The notes under the pieces were generated by a model. It had not been told where the DNA came from and searched no databases. It worked only from the letters and a program-made list of their open reading frames with translations. From NCBI RefSeq assembly GCF_002561455.1, contig NZ_NTUP01000014.1:184480-248479 (forward strand): a stretch of 64,000 nucleotides of DNA, read 5' to 3'. Origin of the DNA: Bacillus sp. AFS015802. GTDB lineage: Bacteria; Bacillota; Bacilli; Bacillales; Bacillaceae_B. Made by a program: the position numbers and the translations under genes. This document shows, piece by piece, positions 54,603 to 64,000 of the stretch (the first letter of the stretch is position 1; every line of letters starts with the position of its first letter).

Positions 54603-55943
54603 ATGAATTTGAAAGCAGGTCTTTTTCAACATCAACAACTGAAGCTTCAAATGACGCAGCAACTTTCTCAAGCCATCACCATCCTCCAATATTCTACGAT
54701 GGAACTGAATGCTTATCTGGAAGCTAAGCAATTAGAGAATCCCCTTATCCAATTAGAACCGCCAAAGCCAGATCCCCTCCATCAACGAGAACCTTATACG
54801 TACAAACGACATGCCGGCAGTCATGAAAATACGGTGGATTGGTATGAATATGTGTCCGTGCCGAAGAGAACGCTTACGGATGCGTTATCTGTTCAATTAA
54901 ATTTGAAATCGCTTACTTCCTTTGATCGAAAGGTAATGGAAGAATTAATATATAGCCTGGATGACAATGGGTATTTAAGGGTGGACGAAGAATCCTTCCT
55001 TCAGACACATGGTCTGGAGATGGCTCAACTTGATCACTATATTACTAGATTGCAGGAATTAGAACCGGCCGGGATAGGAGCAAGGAGTCTGCAGGAGTGT
55101 ATTTCCCTTCAGCTCGAGAGGAAGGCGGATGTTCCCTCTCTGGTTTCCATGATTGTTGACAGCCATTTTCAAGCTTTTGCCGAGAAGAAGTGGAAGGCGA
55201 TCGCCAAGGATCTTGGGGTTGAGCTGAGAGACATCCAGCATGCGGCTGATTTCATCCGGCATTGCAATCCAAGGCCAGGCTCGAAATATTCTCAGCAAAT
55301 CGCTGAATACATTATTCCTGAGCTGGTCGTGAATGTGATCGACGGGAATAACGTGGCCGTGTCGCTGTATGATGGTACAACCGTTAACGTCACATATAAT
55401 GAAGAGTATACAGATTTCTTGAAGCATCACCCCGATAAGGAAGTCCAGTCCTATCTCCAGGAAAAAGAGCAGGACTTCCAGTGGCTATTGCAAAGCTTGC
55501 GGCAGCGAAAACAAACGATCCTCAAAGTGGGGAAGATGCTCGTTGAAAAGCAGAAGGCCTTCTTTCAGAAAGGTCCATCGGCGATCCAGCCTTTGACGTT
55601 AAAGCAGGTGGCCGATGAAATCGATGTTCATGAATCCACCATCAGCCGTGCCGTAAAGGGGAAATATATGCAGACGCCGTATGGGATCTTCGAGTTGAAG
55701 TATTTCTTCACTTCGGCGATTAAATCAGTACGTCTCGAGGATTCCGAAGCGGCCTCGGCCCGGACGGTTAAGAATGAGCTCCAAAAGCTGATTGATGAAG
55801 AAGACAAGAAAAAGCCGTTATCAGACCAGAAGATTGTCAATCTCTTATTGGATAAAGGGTATGATGTTTCGAGAAGGACCATCGCCAAATACCGGGATCA
55901 AATGGGCATTACTTCTTCGACGATGAGGAAGAGGTATGAATAG
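54603..55943 (+). CDS. sigL: RNA polymerase sigma-54 factor
   Basis: SigL (RpoN) directs RNA polymerase to -24/-12 promoters and requires an AAA+ activator. In 446 residues: the activator-interaction region I (LQMTQQLSQAITILQYSTMELNAYLEAKQLENPL, 15-50), an acidic short region II, the core-binding region, the helix-turn-helix (LTLKQVADEIDVHESTISRAVKGKYMQTPYG), and the RpoN box SRRTIAKYRDQMGI near the end. GGGAGG is seven bases before the ATG. It supplies the factor required by the promoter at 23.4 kb. No other -24/-12 promoter was found in the window. Confidence 0.96.
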   Translation: MNLKAGLFQHQQLKLQMTQQLSQAITILQYSTMELNAYLEAKQLENPLIQLEPPKPDPLHQREPYTYKRHAGSHENTVDWYEYVSVPKRTLTDALSVQLNLKSLTSFDRKVMEELIYSLDDNGYLRVDEESFLQTHGLEMAQLDHYITRLQELEPAGIGARSLQECISLQLERKADVPSLVSMIVDSHFQAFAEKKWKAIAKDLGVELRDIQHAADFIRHCNPRPGSKYSQQIAEYIIPELVVNVIDGNNVAVSLYDGTTVNVTYNEEYTDFLKHHPDKEVQSYLQEKEQDFQWLLQSLRQRKQTILKVGKMLVEKQKAFFQKGPSAIQPLTLKQVADEIDVHESTISRAVKGKYMQTPYGIFELKYFFTSAIKSVRLEDSEAASARTVKNELQKLIDEEDKKKPLSDQKIVNLLLDKGYDVSRRTIAKYRDQMGITSSTMRKRYE

Positions 55944-55957
55944 GAAGGTTTCGGTCG

Positions 55958-56020
55958 GTGCCTGGCACTGAGAGTGAGTTTGGTGCCAGGCACCAGGTGG
56001 TGAAGAATGCCTGGCACCGG
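55958..56020 (+). repeat. GTGCCTGGCAC repeat cluster after sigL
   Basis: Three copies of a short palindromic motif: GTGCCTGGCAC (55958-55968), GGTGCCAGGCACC (55982-55994) and TGCCTGGCACCGG (56008-56020). The family differs in sequence from the GAGGGACGGACCTC repeats but, like them, starts soon (15 bases) after a stop codon and lacks a T tract. Confidence 0.8.
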
Positions 56021-56058
56021 ACCGGCCAATCCAACATAGTATAAAGTGAGGTACGTAC

Positions 56059-56304
56059 ATGAATTTTGTTACATTCTACACACGCACACAATGCGGCCTT
56101 TGCGAAGACGCAAAAATGACTTTAAAGCTCTTACGGGATGAACTGGGATTCGAGATAAACGAGATCGACATTGATGAAAGTGATGACCTGACCGAGCGTT
56201 TCGGACTCATGATCCCTGTCGTGGAACTGGACGGGGAGATCCTTCAGTATGGGCAGATTGATTATTTTACGCTCAGCAAGCGTTTACATGAAAAAACCCG
56301 ATAG
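56059..56304 (+). CDS. Glutaredoxin-family protein (DUF836-like)
   Basis: An 81-residue thioredoxin-fold protein: VTFYTRTQCGLCEDAKMTLKLL has the CGLC redox motif (residues 12-15), followed by EINEIDIDESDDLTERFGLMIPVVELDGEIL with the cis-proline in IPVV. Both cysteines are present, so dithiol activity is possible. The electron donor and target are unknown. The gene lies between sigL and cggR. A GTGAGG lies about six bases before the ATG. Confidence 0.88.
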   Translation: MNFVTFYTRTQCGLCEDAKMTLKLLRDELGFEINEIDIDESDDLTERFGLMIPVVELDGEILQYGQIDYFTLSKRLHEKTR

Positions 56305-56311
56305 TTTCTAG

Positions 56312-56340
56312 TTGAATTACGATTCATACCCTGATAAAAT
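56312..56340 (+). promoter_or_regulatory. Sigma-A promoter of the cggR-gapA operon
   Basis: TTGAAT, 17 bases, TAAAAT. Transcription would start near 56347, ahead of the CggR operator, as in B. subtilis. Confidence 0.8.
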
Positions 56341-56378
56341 GAATCTTGAAAGCAGGGATGAATTTTTTTTGGAGGTAG

Positions 56379-56414
56379 TGGGACATAATATGTCTATGTG
56401 GGACCGAATGAGTC
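56379..56414 (+). promoter_or_regulatory. CggR operator
   Basis: Two tandem half-operators: TGGGAC-N6-TGTC, then four bases, TGGGAC-N6-AGTC. The B. subtilis operator is CGGGAC-N6-TGTC-N4-CGGGAC-N6-TGTC, so spacing is identical and the first base of each half and one base of the last block differ. Located 30-70 bases after the start of transcription, so CggR blocks elongating polymerase. Confidence 0.88.
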
Positions 56415-56453
56415 CAATACATCCACGCACTTCATTTGAAGGAGCTTTTATCT

Positions 56454-57473
56454 ATGGAATCTTTAATTGACATACAAAAGCGATTATTACCTGACCTGCT
56501 TGAAGTTATGCAAAAAAGGCATCAAATTCTTCGTTCCATCCGGTTCATGCAGCCTGTCGGACGCAGGAGTCTCGCCCAGAATATGGGGCTGACAGAACGT
56601 GTTCTGAGAAGCGAAGTGGAGTTCCTGAATAATCAAGATCTCATTGATATCAAAACCTCTGGCATGATCATGACGGAGGAAGGCATTCAGCTGTTAGAAA
56701 ACCTTGAAAGCATGATGAGAGAGATTTCAGGAATCAACGTAATGGAACAGGAATTAAAATCTTTACTGAATCTTAATGAAATTGTAATCGTTCCTGGGAA
56801 TAGTGATGAGTCACCTTGGGTAAAAGAAGAATTAGGGCGTGCATCAGCTGCAAGTATGAAACGCCGGCTTAAGGGACATACTATCATCGCTGTGACTGGA
56901 GGTTCGACGATGGCAGCCGTAGCTGAAAGGCTGACACCCGATTTCTCTGACGATACCTTGTTTGTTCCTGCACGGGGTGGAATCGGGGAAGACGTTAAAA
57001 ACCAGGCCAACACCATATGTGCCAAGATGGCAGAACATACCGGAACGAGGCATCGTGTTTTATATGTCCCGGATCAGGTTAGTAAAGAAGTATACAAATC
57101 CTTCTTGACAGAACCGATGATCAAAGAAGTACTGAATTTGATCAAATCGGCTAACATGGTTCTCCATGGAATTGGGGATGCTATCACAATGGCTGAAAGA
57201 CGAAAGACCACGGAATCGGATTTCGAGAAGATCACCGGGGGTCATGCCGTCGGGGAGGCATTTGGTTATTATTTTAACGAAGCGGGTGAAGTGGTACATA
57301 AGGTGCCAACGATCGGCCTGCAATTGGAAGATTTAAGTCACATTGAGAATGTCATCGCCGTCGCTGGCGGCAGCTCGAAGGCGAAAGCGATTCGGGCGTA
57401 CATGAAGAGTGCTCCGCATAAAACCGTGCTTATCACGGATGAAGGAGCAGCGAGAGAGCTTTTAAAAGGGTAA
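56454..57473 (+). CDS. cggR: Central glycolytic genes repressor
   Basis: CggR is a SorC-family repressor of the gapA operon, released by fructose-1,6-bisphosphate. In 339 residues: an N-terminal winged helix (RSIRFMQPVGRRSLAQNMGLTERVLRSEVEFLNNQDLIDI) and a sugar-phosphate-binding domain with ITVTGG-type loop (AVTGGSTMAAVAERL), FVPARGGIGEDVKNQANTI and AVAGGSSKAKAIRAYM. The ATG at 56454 follows GAAGGAG by nine bases; a TTG six codons earlier is in frame but lies on that site. First gene of the glycolytic operon. Confidence 0.96.
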   Translation: MESLIDIQKRLLPDLLEVMQKRHQILRSIRFMQPVGRRSLAQNMGLTERVLRSEVEFLNNQDLIDIKTSGMIMTEEGIQLLENLESMMREISGINVMEQELKSLLNLNEIVIVPGNSDESPWVKEELGRASAASMKRRLKGHTIIAVTGGSTMAAVAERLTPDFSDDTLFVPARGGIGEDVKNQANTICAKMAEHTGTRHRVLYVPDQVSKEVYKSFLTEPMIKEVLNLIKSANMVLHGIGDAITMAERRKTTESDFEKITGGHAVGEAFGYYFNEAGEVVHKVPTIGLQLEDLSHIENVIAVAGGSSKAKAIRAYMKSAPHKTVLITDEGAARELLKG

Positions 57474-57513
57474 GCCCTTTTGAAATATAAAAAAATCATC
57501 CTTAACTATCTAA

Positions 57514-58536
<1,023 letters not shown>

Positions 58537-58619
58537 TTTATAAAGTTTCGTAAATTGACATCATTAGCATGGTGATTGATGGATAAATTTTGTCCCACCA
58601 TCTATAATGAAGATGTGAT

Positions 58620-58656
58620 GAAGGGGAGCGGGGAAGATTCCCCTCTCCCTTTTCTT
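58620..58656 (+). terminator. Hairpin between gapA and pgk
   Basis: GGGGAG-C-GGGGAA pairs with TTCCCC-T-CTCCC, followed by TTTTC. Since pgk to eno normally share transcripts with gapA, this is probably a partial terminator or RNA-end stabiliser that makes cggR-gapA mRNA more abundant than the downstream part. Confidence 0.65.
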
Positions 58657-58717
58657 ATTGGTATTTCTATTATTTTGAAGAAGATGTAGAAATTGAGAAC
58701 TAAAGGAGGCCTTTACG

Positions 58718-59902
58718 ATGAACAAACAGTCGATCAAAGATGTCGATGTAAAAGGGAAACGCGTATTTTGCCGTGTAGACTTCAACGTACCGATGTCTGA
58801 AGGCAAGATTACCGATGAAACCCGTATTCAAGCTGCACTTCCTACTATTAAGTATTTAGTGGAAGGCGGAGCAAAAGTCATTCTGGCCAGTCACTTAGGC
58901 CGTCCTAAAGGTGAAGTGGTGGAAGAGCTGCGCTTAACTCCAGTGGCTGAAAGACTTTCCGAGCTTCTTGGAAAAGATGTAGCCAAAGCCGATGAAGCAT
59001 ATGGTGACGCTGTTCAATCCAAGATCAGTGACATGTCTGAAGGCGATGTCCTTGTACTGGAAAACGTTCGCTTCTACCCTGGTGAAACTAAGAATGACCC
59101 TGAGCTTGGGAAAGAATTTGCAGCGTTAGCTGACCTTTACGTGAACGATGCATTCGGTGCTGCTCACCGTGCGCATGCTTCTACTGAAGGAGTGGCGAAG
59201 CACCTTCCGGCTGTTGCAGGTCTTCTGATGGAGAAAGAGCTTGACGTATTAGGAAAAGCCCTATCCAATCCTGAACGACCATTCACAGCGATCGTCGGTG
59301 GAGCGAAAGTAAAAGACAAAATTGGTGTCATCGACAACCTGTTAGATAAAGTGGACAACCTGATCATTGGCGGAGGACTTGCTTACACATTTGTGAAAGC
59401 CCAAGGTCATGAGGTAGGGAATTCCCTTCTTGAAGAAGATAAAATTGATTTAGCGAAGCAATTCATGAAAAAAGCAGAGGATAAAGGCGTTAAATTCCTT
59501 ATGCCTGTTGATGTAGTCGTTGCTGATGACTTCTCAAATGATGCAAATACAAAGGAAGTGGATATCGATTCGATTCCTTCTGATTGGGAAGCACTTGATA
59601 TCGGACCAAAGACGAGAGCTTTATTCCAGGATACAATCAAAGATTCTAAGCTTGTGATCTGGAACGGACCGATGGGTGTATTCGAATTAGAAACATTTGC
59701 AAACGGAACGAAAGCCGTAGCGGAGGCGTTGGCCGATGCAACAGATACATATTCTGTTATCGGTGGCGGTGACTCTGCAGCAGCCGTGGAAAAGTTCGGC
59801 TATGCTGATAAGATGAGTCATATTTCTACAGGTGGTGGAGCATCACTCGAGTTCATGGAAGGAAAGGAACTTCCAGGAGTCGTAGCTCTTAACGATAAAT
59901 AA
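58718..59902 (+). CDS. pgk: Phosphoglycerate kinase
   Basis: Transfers phosphate from 1,3-bisphosphoglycerate to ADP. In 394 residues: [60 protein letters not shown] and the nucleotide-binding [13 protein letters not shown], then [31 protein letters not shown] precedes the ATG. It is second in the glycolytic series and shows no irregularity. Confidence 0.98.
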   Translation: MNKQSIKDVDVKGKRVFCRVDFNVPMSEGKITDETRIQAALPTIKYLVEGGAKVILASHLGRPKGEVVEELRLTPVAERLSELLGKDVAKADEAYGDAVQSKISDMSEGDVLVLENVRFYPGETKNDPELGKEFAALADLYVNDAFGAAHRAHASTEGVAKHLPAVAGLLMEKELDVLGKALSNPERPFTAIVGGAKVKDKIGVIDNLLDKVDNLIIGGGLAYTFVKAQGHEVGNSLLEEDKIDLAKQFMKKAEDKGVKFLMPVDVVVADDFSNDANTKEVDIDSIPSDWEALDIGPKTRALFQDTIKDSKLVIWNGPMGVFELETFANGTKAVAEALADATDTYSVIGGGDSAAAVEKFGYADKMSHISTGGGASLEFMEGKELPGVVALNDK

Positions 59903-59946
59903 TCGCTTCATCAAAGACCAACAATTTTGCTGAAACGATTTGATAA

Positions 59947-62257
<2,311 letters not shown>

Positions 62258-62270
62258 GGAGAGATTCTAA

Positions 62271-63563
<1,293 letters not shown>

Positions 63564-63578
63564 TAGCGATTGAAGAGA

Positions 63579-63611
63579 GGCAGCCCCGTCTTTGGACGGG
63601 GCTGTTTTTTG
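63579..63611 (+). terminator. Terminator of the glycolytic operon
   Basis: CAGCCCCGTC and GACGGGGCTG form a perfect 10-bp stem with a 4-base loop, followed by T6. Confidence 0.95.
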
Positions 63612-63660
63612 GTAAATCATAACCGGTACCAACTCTTTACACAATTCAAACAATATTACC

Positions 63661-63690
63661 TTGTCCCCTTCATCTTTCCTATGGTAAAAT
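63661..63690 (+). promoter_or_regulatory. Probable sigma-A promoter of secG
   Basis: TTGTCC and TAAAAT are 18 bases apart, about 38 bases before the start codon. Confidence 0.6.
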
Positions 63691-63727
63691 GGTAATAATG
63701 TTATGTTCGTATCAGGAGGTGGGACTC

Positions 63728-63955
63728 ATGCACACTATACTCGTCACTTTACTTATCATTGTATCAATCGCACTTATCGCCATTGTATTGCTTCAATCAG
63801 GTAAAAGTGCTGGACTTTCAGGGGCCATCTCTGGTGGTGCAGAACAACTTTTCGGAAAACAAAAAGCGCGTGGTATTGACTTAGTACTGCACAGAATCAC
63901 AATCGTATTATCGGTACTATTCTTCGTACTAACCATTGCCATCGTAGCTATCTAA
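63728..63955 (+). CDS. secG: Protein-export membrane protein SecG
   Basis: The small non-essential subunit of the SecYEG translocon, 75 residues with two membrane helices (about 2-22 and 53-74) and the family loop [29 protein letters not shown] between them. ATG at 63728 has AGGAGGTG six bases before it. A frame open from 63689 has no ribosome site at its start. In Bacillus an esterase and RNase R follow; they are outside the window. Confidence 0.95.
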   Translation: MHTILVTLLIIVSIALIAIVLLQSGKSAGLSGAISGGAEQLFGKQKARGIDLVLHRITIVLSVLFFVLTIAIVAI

Positions 63956-64000
63956 TACGGACAAAAACCTGATCATTAAAGTAGACTAACCTAAATTAAT

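Noticed and set aside
54416..54727. 103-residue plus-strand frame overlapping the start of sigL
   Set aside because: Out of frame with sigL, partly made of the repeat remnant, and no ribosome site.

Overview
The window is a Bacillaceae chromosome segment (Bacillus sensu lato; a Rossellomorea- or marine-Bacillus-like genome is possible, but I cannot fix the genus). Evidence is the gene order uvrA / yvlABCD / hprK-lgt-yvoD-ppaX-yvoF / hisZGDBHAF-IE / yvcD / trxB / yvcI-rapZ-glmR-whiA-crh / clpP / tRNA-Arg / sigL / cggR-gapA-pgk-tpiA-gpmI-eno / secG, together with low-GC Gram-positive Shine-Dalgarno sequences and sigma-A, sigma-W, CtsR, CggR and TnrA sites of the Bacillus type.

Region by region: 1-4.6 kb holds the 3' two thirds of uvrA, a structured repeat and the envelope-stress yvlABCD operon behind a sigma-W promoter. 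4.7-8.8 kb holds HPr kinase/phosphorylase, prolipoprotein transferase and the pyrophosphatase PpaX. 8.9-15.7 kb is a complete histidine operon interrupted by GAGGGACGGACCTC palindromes. 15.8-18.4 kb carries a TPR protein and thioredoxin reductase. 18.4-35.5 kb is an accessory block inserted where B. subtilis has trxB close to yvcI. It contains a small Fur-regulated-basic-protein-like gene, a DUF3870 protein, a glutarate hydroxylase/L-2-hydroxyglutarate oxidase pair behind a structured leader, a sigma-54 activator, and a nine-gene beta-oxidation operon with a clear -24/-12 promoter and three phased copies of a palindromic activator site. A transporter and a nitronate monooxygenase-like enzyme follow. 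35.6-41.2 kb carries tnrA with its own TnrA box, a GDSL hydrolase, and yvcI-rapZ-glmR-whiA-crh.

41.6-52.1 kb is a second accessory block: six tightly packed genes encoding an Hpt-REC-GGDEF-REC diguanylate cyclase, a membrane HEAT-repeat protein, a processive-type family 2 glycosyltransferase, a 1077-residue membrane-anchored glycosidase-like protein, a CheY-like regulator and a hybrid histidine kinase. The domains suffice for a His-Asp-His-Asp relay feeding c-di-GMP synthesis beside polysaccharide synthesis and trimming. I regard this as the best candidate for an undescribed system.

52.1-64 kb returns to core genes: clpP (minus strand, CtsR-controlled), tRNA-Arg(CCG), a DnaQ-like exonuclease, sigL (the sigma factor needed by the 21.7 kb activator), and the glycolytic operon under CggR, ending with secG.

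Several short repeat families recur between genes: a hairpin element with compensatory base changes between copies (2.1 and 53.1 kb, remnant at 54.4 kb), the GAGGGACGGACCTC family, a GTGCCTGGCAC family, and a 21-bp tandem array at 36.0 kb.
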